From the NCBI GenBank assembly GCA_030918015.1, contig JAUPTP010000189.1, positions 1 through 5,614 on the forward strand: a DNA stretch of 5,614 nucleotides, read 5' to 3'. Below are positions 1-5,614 of this stretch, one piece after another (the stretch's first letter is position 1; each line of letters starts with the position of its first letter). The position numbers were made by a program, and so were the translations under genes. The stretch is from Pseudomonadota bacterium. Lineage in GTDB: Bacteria; Pseudomonadota; Gammaproteobacteria; Burkholderiales; Burkholderiaceae_C. A model generated the notes under the pieces. It did no database searches and was not told where the DNA came from. It worked only from the letters and a program-made list of their open reading frames with translations.

Positions 1-485
1 CCGGCCACCTGGCGATGGAGTACCTGAAGATGGCCTCCAACACCTTCATCACCCATGTGCCCTACCGCGGCACCGGCCCGATGCTGACCGACCTGATGGC
101 GGGCCGGCTCGATGCCGCCTCGATCGGCGCGGCGGCGGTGCTGCAGTTCATCCGCGCCGGCAAGCTGCGCTGCATCGCCACCGGCACCACCCAGCGCATC
201 AGCCAGCTGCCCGATGTGCCGACGGTGGCCGAGCAGGGCTTCCCCGGCTTCGAGATGACGCAGTGGTATGGCCTGAACGTGCCGAGCAACCTGCCGCAGC
301 CCGCCCTCGAGCGCCTGGCCGCGGCCGCCGCGAAGGCGGTGCGCGAGCCCGCGACGCTGGAGCGCCTGGGCCACGACGCGGCGATCGCCGTCGGCGGCAC
401 GCCGGCCGACTACGCCAGGTTCATCGAGGCCGAGCAGAAGCGCTGGAAGCCGGTGATCGCCCGCGCCAGGATCAAGCCGGACTGA
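1..485 (+). CDS. Bug/TctC-family tripartite tricarboxylate transporter substrate-binding protein, 3' end
   Basis: The 5' part lies outside the window; the first complete codon is at 3 and 160 residues are visible up to the TGA at 483-485. Full-length members have about 320 residues, so this is the C-terminal half. The visible part has the typical Bug signature: a HVPYRG motif from nt 54, followed by the TDLMAGRLDA segment and a LPDVPTVAEQGFPGFE stretch, then a helical C-terminus with a YARFIEAEQKRW segment. Bug proteins are secreted to the periplasm, where they bind small carboxylates or related solutes with a Venus-flytrap fold, either for TctAB permeases or as sensors. The ligand cannot be read from this half, and the signal peptide is not visible. 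No tctA or tctB gene lies downstream, and many Bug genes are likewise orphans. The family call is firm; the substrate is unknown. Confidence 0.93.
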   Translation, partial: GHLAMEYLKMASNTFITHVPYRGTGPMLTDLMAGRLDAASIGAAAVLQFIRAGKLRCIATGTTQRISQLPDVPTVAEQGFPGFEMTQWYGLNVPSNLPQPALERLAAAAAKAVREPATLERLGHDAAIAVGGTPADYARFIEAEQKRWKPVIARARIKPD

Positions 486-1128
486 GACCCACCAGGTGGC
501 GCAGCTTGACGAAGGCCAGCGCGGCCATCACCGCGTCGTTGAGCGCGTCGTGCGCCTCGCGCCGCGGCAGGTCCAGGTCGGCCATCAGCGTGGCGAAGCG
601 CAGGTCGATGTTGCGGTCCTGCTCGTGGCCGTGCAGCTGGCGGAACTTGTGGTCGTAGTAGAGCCCCGAGACCTCGATGCGGCGCTGCGGCAGCCGCACG
701 CCCAGCATCGGCAGCGCCACCCGGTCGAGCATCGCCAGGTCGAACTCGAGGTAGTAGCCCACCAGCGGGCGGGCGCCCACGAAGTGCAGCAGCCGGCGCA
801 GCGCCTCCTGCGGCTCCAGCCCCTGCGCGACATCGCGCTCGCGCAGCCGGTGCACCTTCACGCTGTCGGCCGAGATGGCGCGGCTCGGGCGCACCAGCAG
901 CGACAGCGCCTCGCTGGTGAGGATGCGGTCGCCCACGATGCGCACCGCACCGATCGAGATGATCTCGTCGCGGCGCCGGTCCAGGCCGGTGGTCTCGCAG
1001 TCGAGCGAGACCCATTCGTTCTCGGGCGGTGGCTCGAACAGGAAGCGCAGGCTCGGGTCGGCGAGCTGCCGGCGCCGCCACTCGTGCGAGAGCGTGCGCC
1101 AGCCACGGGTGAGCAGGTCGGGCAGCAT
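472..1128 (-). CDS. DEDDh 3'-5' exonuclease, DNA polymerase III epsilon-subunit-like
   Basis: This 218-residue protein has the complete DEDDh catalytic set. Exo I is SLDCETTGLD with Asp43 and Glu45, Exo II is VGYYLEFDLAMLD with Asp130, and Exo III is AHDALNDAVMAA with His193 and Asp198. These residues coordinate two metal ions for 3'-5' hydrolysis of DNA or RNA. A basic and aromatic N-terminal helix region (about 1-36) precedes the nuclease fold. It lacks the C-terminal polymerase-binding tail expected of the replicative epsilon subunit and is probably a stand-alone nuclease rather than dnaQ itself. The ATG at 1126-1128 is preceded by GGAG (minus strand, 1136-1139) with a 7-nt spacer, which supports this start. 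It lies 13 bp after the DUF294 gene, so it is the second gene of that operon. Its last 14 bp overlap the convergent Bug gene. The nuclease class is certain; the physiological substrate is not. Confidence 0.93.
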   Translation of the reverse strand: MLPDLLTRGWRTLSHEWRRRQLADPSLRFLFEPPPENEWVSLDCETTGLDRRRDEIISIGAVRIVGDRILTSEALSLLVRPSRAISADSVKVHRLRERDVAQGLEPQEALRRLLHFVGARPLVGYYLEFDLAMLDRVALPMLGVRLPQRRIEVSGLYYDHKFRQLHGHEQDRNIDLRFATLMADLDLPRREAHDALNDAVMAALAFVKLRHLVGLSPA

Positions 1129-1141
1129 CGGGCGGCTCCGG

Positions 1142-2989
1142 TCAGAGCATGTCCAGGCGGAAATGGTGGTGCAGGTGGGCGCGGAAGCGCCGCACCACCG
1201 CCAGCGTGTCCTTCAGCAGATCGCGGTCGAGGCTGCTGAGCCGCTCCACCGTGATGCCGGAGGTGGCGGGCCGGCCCTTCTCGATCTCCTGCAGCCCGGC
1301 CTGGAGCTTCAGGCCCATGAAGAAATGCAGGCTCTCGATCAGCTCGGTGCCCAGCCGCGGCTCGAGGTGGCCGCGCGCCATCAGCGCCTCGATGCGCGCC
1401 ACCGTGCCGGTCTCGGTCAGGCGGTGCTCGAAGGCCAGGCTGCGCACGCCGTGCACCAGGGGGAAGATGCCGGCCTTCTTCAGGTCGAGCTGGTCGCGCG
1501 CGCCCTCGCCCAGGCCGAGGATGCGGCTCCACCAGCCGCTGCCGTGCTGCGCGAACGCATCGACCGCGCCGGCAAAGCGCGCCAGCACCCCGGCGTGGTC
1601 GCTGGCGAAGGTCCAGACCTGCTCGCGCAGGCCGTGCAGCAGCGTGGCGTCGCCGCAGACCGGATGGGCGTCGAGAAAGATCGCCAGCGCCATCAGGTGG
1701 TCGGGCGTGGGCTCGAGCAGCCAGTGGCGCACCCGACGCGCGAAGGCCCGCTCGTCATGGCGCCAGGCCGGGTTGCTCACCATGATGCCGCCGGCGCAGG
1801 GCGGGTAGCCGAAGTCGGCCAGCGCGGCCGAGAAGCGGTCGCACACCGCCTGCAGGTCCAGCCCCGGCGGCGGCGTCCAGCCCTGGCGCAGCACCAGGCC
1901 GTTGTCCTGGTCGGTCTTGAGCAGCTGCTCGCCGCGGCCCTCGCTGCCCATGACGAACAGGCAGCTGTGGGCGACCAGCTCCGGCGGCGCGATCAGCTGC
2001 CAGGCGCGCTCGAACAGCGTCGCGTTGATCTCCTGCACCAGCCGCGCGATCATGCCCACGCGGGTGCCGCTGCGGTGCAGCACCCCGATCAGCCGCGTGA
2101 TCTGGCCGGCGGGCTGCGTGAGCGCCTCGAGGCTCTCGGCCTGCAGGATCTGCAGCGTGATCAGGTAGGAGTGGTTGGAGAGGTAGCTCAGCAGGTCGAG
2201 CTGCTGCAGGAAGCCGACGATGCGCCGCGCCGGGCCCTCGCCCTCGGCCACCACCAGGCGGTGGATGCGGTGGCGGATCATCAGCGCCAGCGCATCGAAC
2301 AGCGGCATGTCCGGGCGCACCGTGATCAGGTCGAAGCTGGCGAGCTCGCGCACCGGCAGCCGCTCCAGCGGCGTGCCGTGCAGGATGGCCCGCGGCAGGC
2401 TGGTGACGGTGAAGATGCCCAGGCGCGGCGGATCGCTCGCGCGGTCGTCGACCAGCACGTTGGTGGTGCGCTGCGCCTGGAAGACCCGCGCGACCTCGGT
2501 GATCGAGGCCTGGCCATCGACGAAGTGCGCCGGGCGCAGGAAGGCCTGGTCGACGCGGGCCATCGTCAGCGACTGCAGCTCGTGCTGGCTGCTGCGCTCG
2601 GCCAGGGCGCCGAGCTTGTTCGACAGGTCGGCGAACAGCAGCGCGCCGAAGGTGGCGTTCGAGGCGATCAACGCCGAGACCGCCTCCCGGGCGAGCCGGT
2701 AGGTCACCACCTCCTCGGCGGCGACGAAGCGGCTGCTGGCGCGACCCGCCACCAGCGCGCGGCCGTCGAAGCAGTCGTCGGGGCCGCAGCTGCCCTGCTG
2801 CTCGTCGCCGTCCCACTGCTGGACATGGCCCTTGATCAGCACGAACAGATGGGTCGGCGCCTGGCCGGGCGCCAGGATCACCGCGCCCTCGCGGAAATAC
2901 TCGATGTCGACGCTGCGGCGCACGAGCTCGCGCTCGTCGGCGTCCAGACAGTCGAAGGGCGAGGCGGCGAAGTTGAAGGCACTGGGCAT
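1142..2989 (-). CDS. Cyclic-nucleotide-binding-like / CBS-pair / DUF294 nucleotidyltransferase-like regulatory protein
   Basis: This 615-residue soluble protein has four modules. Residues about 8-130 form a cNMP-binding-like beta-roll (ILAPGQAPTHLFVLIKGHV segment). Residues about 155-272 form a pair of CBS domains that may bind adenine nucleotides. Residues about 285-430 are a DUF294 GlnD-like nucleotidyltransferase domain with Gly348-Ser349 and Asp360-x-Asp362, the GS...DxD pattern of polymerase-beta-type transferases. Residues about 455-610 are the DUF294 C-terminal helical domain, including LDLKKAGIFPLVHG at 501-514. The family is predicted to sense nucleotides or energy state and possibly to nucleotidylate a partner; to my knowledge no reaction is established. 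The glutamate of the classical phosphate-binding cassette is not seen (FDGRAL at 74-79). I chose the ATG at 2987-2989 because the domain begins soon after it. The in-frame ATG at 3073 would overlap the divergent methyltransferase start. It is the first gene of an operon with the downstream exonuclease. Confidence 0.9.
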   Translation of the reverse strand: MPSAFNFAASPFDCLDADERELVRRSVDIEYFREGAVILAPGQAPTHLFVLIKGHVQQWDGDEQQGSCGPDDCFDGRALVAGRASSRFVAAEEVVTYRLAREAVSALIASNATFGALLFADLSNKLGALAERSSQHELQSLTMARVDQAFLRPAHFVDGQASITEVARVFQAQRTTNVLVDDRASDPPRLGIFTVTSLPRAILHGTPLERLPVRELASFDLITVRPDMPLFDALALMIRHRIHRLVVAEGEGPARRIVGFLQQLDLLSYLSNHSYLITLQILQAESLEALTQPAGQITRLIGVLHRSGTRVGMIARLVQEINATLFERAWQLIAPPELVAHSCLFVMGSEGRGEQLLKTDQDNGLVLRQGWTPPPGLDLQAVCDRFSAALADFGYPPCAGGIMVSNPAWRHDERAFARRVRHWLLEPTPDHLMALAIFLDAHPVCGDATLLHGLREQVWTFASDHAGVLARFAGAVDAFAQHGSGWWSRILGLGEGARDQLDLKKAGIFPLVHGVRSLAFEHRLTETGTVARIEALMARGHLEPRLGTELIESLHFFMGLKLQAGLQEIEKGRPATSGITVERLSSLDRDLLKDTLAVVRRFRAHLHHHFRLDML

Positions 2990-3065
2990 GGCGCCCCCAT
3001 TGTCCGGGCCCCGGCTTGCACGGAGCCTGCGCCGCATCAAGGCCGCCATCGCCGACAATTCCCCC
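2990..3065. promoter_or_regulatory. Divergent intergenic region with a GACAAT -10-like hexamer facing each gene
   Basis: These 76 bp separate the divergent DUF294 and methyltransferase starts and must hold the transcription starts for both unless these lie inside the genes. A GACAAT hexamer sits at 3054-3059 on the plus strand, 6 nt before the methyltransferase ATG. Another sits at 3004-2999 on the minus strand, 9 nt before the DUF294 ATG. Both resemble a weak sigma-70 -10 element (TATAAT). No convincing TTGACA-type -35 lies 16-18 bp upstream of either. The methyltransferase has no Shine-Dalgarno sequence, whereas DUF294 has only a G-run (minus strand of 2994-2998) close to its ATG. If the hexamers are real, the transcripts would be leaderless or nearly so. 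The region is certain; the promoter calls are tentative. Confidence 0.35.
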
Positions 3066-4349
3066 ATGTTCACCGACCTGATTCCCGGCGCCGCGCCGCA
3101 GCCCGCCCCGGAGCCGACCGCGCGCGAGCGCTTCTTCCGCCTGATCGAGACCGCGCTGGCCGCGCGCCAGCTGGTGCGCCTGACGCTGGGCCGCTACCGC
3201 GGCCCCGAGGCCGATCTCGAGAAGGTGCTGGCCCGCCCGGTGATGCTGCGCGGCGAGCCGCACCTGCAGCTGGTCTGGCGCCACGCCACCCGCGACATCA
3301 CCAAGAACCACCCGCTGGCCGAGGTGCCGGCGCTGCTGGACAGCCTGATCGCCACCGGCGCCTTCGAGAACGCGCACCTGCACACCCGCACCCAGGAGGC
3401 GCAGTTCACCGTCAAGACCAAGGGCGGCCGCGACCGCAGCCTGCTGCGGGTGGGCCGCGCCAGCACGCCCGCCGACGACGAGGGCGCAGCCGCCACGGAC
3501 GAGCCCGCCGACGGGCACAACCGCGAGAAGCACCGCCTGCTGTCGCTGGAGCGCCCCTTCTGGCACGACCTGGGCGTGACCGACGCGCAGCACCGGCTGA
3601 TCCCGGCAATGTCGCGCAAGTGGCGCCAGATCAACCGCTTCGTCGAGGTGTTCTCCTCGGCGCTGACTGACGCCGGCCTGAGCGCACGCGATCCGGCCGA
3701 GCCGGTGCGGGTGCACGACTTCGGCTGCGGCAAGGGCTACCTGACCTTCGCGGTGCACGACTGGCTCGCCGGCCAGGGCCGCCGCGCCGAGGTCACCGGC
3801 GTGGAGCTGCGCCAGCCGCTGGTGGATCTGTGCAACGCCGCCGCCGAGCGCCACCGGCTCGGCGGCCTGCGCTTCGACGCCGGCGACGTGCGCGACTACA
3901 CGCCCGCCGGCCTGGACGTGATGATCGCGCTGCACGCCTGCGACATCGCCACCGACTACGCGATCGACTACGGCCTGCGCGCCGGCGCCTCGGTCATCCT
4001 GTGCTCGCCGTGCTGCCACAAGGAGGTGCGCCCGCAGATGACGATGCCCGCGCTCCTGCGCCCGGTGCTGCAGCACGGCGTGCACCTGGGCCAGGAGGCC
4101 GAGATGGTGACGGATGGCCTGCGCGCGCTGCTGCTCGACGCCGAGGGCTACGACACCCAGGTGTTCGAGTTCATCTCGCTGGAGCACACCAACAAGAACA
4201 AGATGCTGCTGGCGGTGCGCCGGCGCCACACGCCCGCCGGCCATGCCGAGGCGGTGCGCGCGCAGATCGCCGCGATCAAGGACTTCTACGGCATCCGCAT
4301 GCAGGCCCTGGAGGCGCTGGTGGCCGCTCGCCGCCCCGCGGCCGGCTGA
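3066..4349 (+). CDS. Class I SAM-dependent methyltransferase, METTL25/RRNAD1-like (Methyltransf_32 type)
   Basis: This 427-residue protein has an N-terminal region (about 1-130) of unassigned fold and an acidic, alanine-rich linker (133-150). A HNREKHRLL segment at 151-159 leads into a Rossmann-type methyltransferase domain (about 165-370). SAM-binding motif I is VHDFGCGKGYL (216-226). The strand-2 acidic residue is Glu247 in VTGVEL, and the adenine-contact region is DAGDVRDY (271-278). IALHACD (287-293) and CSPCCHKEV (313-321) are characteristic of the Methyltransf_32 group that includes eukaryotic METTL25 and RRNAD1. The substrate is not known; RNA or protein is plausible, and the IKDFYGIR region near the C-terminus gives no further clue. 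The ATG at 3066 was chosen because the frame stays open upstream only across the divergent DUF294 gene. There is no Shine-Dalgarno sequence. It appears to be monocistronic and is convergent with the SEC-C gene. Confidence 0.9.
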   Translation: MFTDLIPGAAPQPAPEPTARERFFRLIETALAARQLVRLTLGRYRGPEADLEKVLARPVMLRGEPHLQLVWRHATRDITKNHPLAEVPALLDSLIATGAFENAHLHTRTQEAQFTVKTKGGRDRSLLRVGRASTPADDEGAAATDEPADGHNREKHRLLSLERPFWHDLGVTDAQHRLIPAMSRKWRQINRFVEVFSSALTDAGLSARDPAEPVRVHDFGCGKGYLTFAVHDWLAGQGRRAEVTGVELRQPLVDLCNAAAERHRLGGLRFDAGDVRDYTPAGLDVMIALHACDIATDYAIDYGLRAGASVILCSPCCHKEVRPQMTMPALLRPVLQHGVHLGQEAEMVTDGLRALLLDAEGYDTQVFEFISLEHTNKNKMLLAVRRRHTPAGHAEAVRAQIAAIKDFYGIRMQALEALVAARRPAAG

Positions 4350-4362
4350 GCCTCAGCCGGCC
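4340..4362. repeat. Perfect 23-nt palindrome spanning both convergent stop codons; possible bidirectional terminator
   Basis: GGCCGGCTGAG (4340-4350), a single C (4351), then CTCAGCCGGCC (4352-4362) form an exact inverted repeat with 11-bp arms. The stop codons of the methyltransferase (4347-4349) and the SEC-C gene (4355-4353 on the minus strand) are both inside it, so each gene ends in GCC GGC TGA (Ala-Gly-stop). As RNA it would fold into a GC-rich hairpin of about 9 bp with a 5-nt loop on either strand. No T-run follows on either side, so it is not a canonical intrinsic terminator. It may still pause polymerase or protect 3' ends. The repeat is certain; the terminator role is inferred. Confidence 0.7.
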
Positions 4363-5075
4363 TGCAGCGCGCAGCAGGCCTTGTACTTGCGCCCGCTGCC
4401 GCACGGGCACGGGTCGTTGCGGCCCACCTTGGCGCCGGTGCGGCGGAAGGTCAGCGCCTGGCGCTCGCCGCGCTGCACCTGGCGGCGCTCGGGCGCGAGC
4501 TGCTGGTGCAGCTGCAGCAGCGCATCCGTCAGCACCGCGCGCAGCTCGGCGCGCATGGCCGCATCGATCGGCGGCGGGCGCAGCGCCTCGTCCTCGTCGT
4601 GCTCGTGGTGCAGCATCATGATCGGCACCAGCGCCTGACCGGCCTCGTCGTCGGCCAGCAGCGGCTGCCAGCCCTCCGGCGCGATCTGCATGCCCAGCAC
4701 GAAGCCCGAGGCCCAGTCGTTGCCGCCGGGCAGGCCGTCGGCGCGCTCGGCGATGCGCGGCGCGTGCGACGCGCCCCCGCGGCCGCCGCGCTCCAGCGCC
4801 GCGCCGATGGCCTCATGCAGCTTCATCAGCGTGCCCACGATCGCGCGGGCCTGGCCCTCGTCGTCGAAGGAGGCCTGCGACTCGGCCGACTCGCCCCAGA
4901 CCTGCGCCAGCCACACCGACGGCCCCGGCGGGCTGACGGCGCAGTGCAGCGCGCAGAAGAAGCCGTCGAGCCGCTCCAGCGTCATCGCCCCCGCCGGCAG
5001 ACCGGCCAGGAAAGACTGCAGCGCGGCCAGCTCGGCGGCATCGGGCGGAACGGAAGGGGGAACGGCGTGATTCAT
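4353..5075 (-). CDS. UPF0149/YecA-family protein with C-terminal SEC-C zinc-finger motif
   Basis: This 240-residue protein has an N-terminal UPF0149-type helical domain, with the family hallmark LDGFFCAL at 36-43 followed by a WLAQVWGE segment at 55-62. The fold continues through [11 protein letters not shown] (from Asn119). A His/acidic cluster HHEHDEDE sits at 156-163. The C-terminal 25 residues carry a SEC-C motif, [19 protein letters not shown], with candidate metal ligands Cys223, Cys225, Cys234 and Cys235 (C-x-C-x8-C-C). SEC-C motifs occur at the end of SecA and in YecA-like proteins. They bind zinc or iron and are linked to SecB, ribosome or nascent-chain interactions. The start at 5073-5075 is preceded by AGGA (minus strand, 5085-5088, 9-nt spacer). 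An in-frame ATG at 5183 would add 36 Arg/Gly/Pro-rich residues with no family resemblance. It is likely monocistronic. The exact cellular role is not known. Confidence 0.9.
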   Translation of the reverse strand: MNHAVPPSVPPDAAELAALQSFLAGLPAGAMTLERLDGFFCALHCAVSPPGPSVWLAQVWGESAESQASFDDEGQARAIVGTLMKLHEAIGAALERGGRGGASHAPRIAERADGLPGGNDWASGFVLGMQIAPEGWQPLLADDEAGQALVPIMMLHHEHDEDEALRPPPIDAAMRAELRAVLTDALLQLHQQLAPERRQVQRGERQALTFRRTGAKVGRNDPCPCGSGRKYKACCALQAG

Positions 5076-5101
5076 CGGGGGGCATCCTGGAACGGGGCGC
5101 G

Positions 5102-5130
5102 AGCGTAACCCACCGCCTCCCCTGCGTGAA
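5102..5130 (-). promoter_or_regulatory. Candidate sigma-70 promoter of the SEC-C/UPF0149 gene
   Basis: On the minus strand TTCACG (5130-5125) is followed, after a 17-bp spacer, by TACGCT (5107-5102). These match TTGACA and TATAAT at four and three positions. A start near 5095 would give a leader of about 20 nt containing the AGGA ribosome-binding site at 5088-5085. The geometry fits, but the hexamers are weak in such GC-rich DNA. Confidence 0.35.
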
Positions 5131-5202
5131 GCCCATGTCAAGCGACGTAAACCGGGCGATCGCCGCCGGCCTGTTCCGGACATGCCCGGCCCCGGACCCC
5201 GC

Positions 5203-5208
5203 TAGGCT
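5203..5208 (+). promoter_or_regulatory. Candidate -10 element (TAGGCT) before the receiver-domain gene
   Basis: TAGGCT ends 8 nt before the ATG at 5217 and matches the -10 consensus at three positions (T1, A2, T6). No good -35 lies 16-18 bp upstream; the nearest partial match is CGGACA at 5177-5182 with a 20-bp spacer. No Shine-Dalgarno sequence precedes the ATG, so a leaderless or near-leaderless transcript is possible. This is a weak call. Confidence 0.25.
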
Positions 5209-5216
5209 CGACCGAC

Positions 5217-5614
5217 ATGGAACGCCCCGCCCCGCACGATTTCCCGGTCGCCCCGGTCATTCCCGGCAATCCACCGGCCTCCTGGCACCTGCTGCTCGCC
5301 GGTCTGCCCGCGGGCGACACGGCGCGGCTGCAGACGCTGATGCGCGGCTACGGCCACCGCGTGAGCATCGCGCACGGCCCGGCCCAGGTGCAATCGCAGC
5401 TGATGGACGAGGACATCGACGTGCTGCTGCACGGCAGCACGCCGGCGCTCCCGATCGACGCGCTGGCACGGCTGCCCTGCCGGCCGGTGCGCATCTGCCT
5501 GGTCGACCGCGACGAGGCCGACGCGCGCATCGAGGCGCTGGAGGCCGGCGCCGACGACTGCCTCTCGCGCCCCTATGCGCCGCGCGAGCTGCTGGCGCGC
5601 GTGGCCGCCGCCCT
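5217..5614 (+). CDS. Response-regulator-like protein with a degenerate receiver domain, 5' part
   Basis: An open frame starts at the ATG at 5217 and runs off the window without a stop; 132 residues are visible. After a proline-rich lead of about 20 residues the protein follows the receiver pattern: a first strand WHLLLAGL (23-30), a DTARLQTLMRGYGHRVSIA helix-strand (34-52), IDVLLHGS (67-74), PVRICLVDRDEADARIEALEAGADDCLSRPY (90-120), then PRELLARVAAA. The C-terminal part of this pattern is typical of OmpR/PhoB-type regulators, which usually continue into a winged-helix DNA-binding domain, here out of view. The usual phosphorylation residues look replaced: the acidic cluster by Gly-Leu-Pro (29-31), the phospho-acceptor Asp by His72, the switch Thr by Leu95 or Val96, and the Lys by Arg118. 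It may therefore work without phosphorylation. It is divergent from the SEC-C gene, with 141 bp between them. No sensor kinase gene is visible. Confidence 0.8.
   Translation, partial: MERPAPHDFPVAPVIPGNPPASWHLLLAGLPAGDTARLQTLMRGYGHRVSIAHGPAQVQSQLMDEDIDVLLHGSTPALPIDALARLPCRPVRICLVDRDEADARIEALEAGADDCLSRPYAPRELLARVAAA

Noticed and set aside
489..499. CCACC-A-GGTGG inverted repeat after the Bug stop codon as a terminator
   Set aside because: Arms are only 5 bp with a 1-nt centre, there is no T-run, and it lies inside the exonuclease coding region.
2990..3073. N-terminal extension of the DUF294 protein to the ATG at 3073
   Set aside because: It would overlap the methyltransferase start and cover the whole divergent intergenic region; the extra 28 residues show no family resemblance.
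875..3670. Very long plus-strand open frame (931 codons) across the exonuclease, DUF294 and methyltransferase genes
   Set aside because: It is antisense or out of frame to three well-supported genes, rich in Gln, His, Arg and Ala as expected from the shadow of GC-rich codons, and has no recognisable domain.
1755..4244. Long minus-strand open frame (829 codons) opposite the methyltransferase and out of frame with DUF294
   Set aside because: Same shadow effect: low-complexity Ala/Gly/Arg/Gln composition, crosses the divergent intergenic region, and both genes it covers have strong domain evidence in other frames.
5136..5141. Perfect TTGACA on the minus strand as a -35 element for the SEC-C gene
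   Set aside because: No -10-like hexamer lies 16-18 bp downstream of it; the nearest, TACGCT at 5107-5102, is 28 bp away, so I preferred TTCACG at 5130-5125.
5076..5183. N-terminal extension of the SEC-C protein to the ATG at 5183
   Set aside because: The extra residues are Arg/Gly/Pro-rich, and the internal ATG at 5075 has an AGGA ribosome-binding site and a plausible upstream promoter.

Overview
The window is uniformly very G+C-rich DNA (roughly 70% by eye), with codons ending mostly in G or C. It looks like the chromosome of a betaproteobacterium of the order Burkholderiales. The best taxonomic clue is the C-terminal half of a Bug/TctC-type solute-binding protein at the left edge, a family greatly expanded in that order. 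No phylogenetic test was possible, so the placement is an inference.

Layout, left to right: (1) the 3' end of a Bug-family periplasmic binding protein gene (+, to 485). (2) A two-gene operon on the minus strand, transcribed right to left: a 615-residue sensor-type protein (cyclic-nucleotide-binding-like, CBS pair, DUF294 nucleotidyltransferase-like and C-terminal domains; 2989-1142), then a 218-residue DEDDh 3'-5' exonuclease related to DNA polymerase III epsilon (1128-472). The exonuclease gene overlaps the end of the Bug gene by 14 bp, tail to tail. (3) A 76-bp divergent intergenic region. (4) A 427-residue class I SAM-dependent methyltransferase of the METTL25/RRNAD1-like type (+, 3066-4349). 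(5) A 240-residue UPF0149/YecA-like protein with a C-terminal SEC-C zinc-finger motif (minus, 5075-4353), convergent with the methyltransferase. Both stop codons lie inside one perfect 23-nt palindrome. (6) A 141-bp divergent intergenic region. (7) The 5' part of a response-regulator-like gene (+, from 5217, running off the window) whose receiver domain has lost the recognisable phosphorylation residues.

Only the DUF294 protein and the exonuclease are clearly linked (same strand, 13-bp gap, ribosome-binding site before the second gene). The rest are separate housekeeping or regulatory genes packed tightly, with every intergenic gap under 150 bp. I see no mobile element, CRISPR array, tRNA, rRNA or defence cassette, and no convincing new multi-gene system. 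The points most worth a second look are the degenerate receiver domain, the palindrome that gives two convergent proteins the same C-terminal codons, and start codons preceded by -10-like hexamers without a Shine-Dalgarno sequence.
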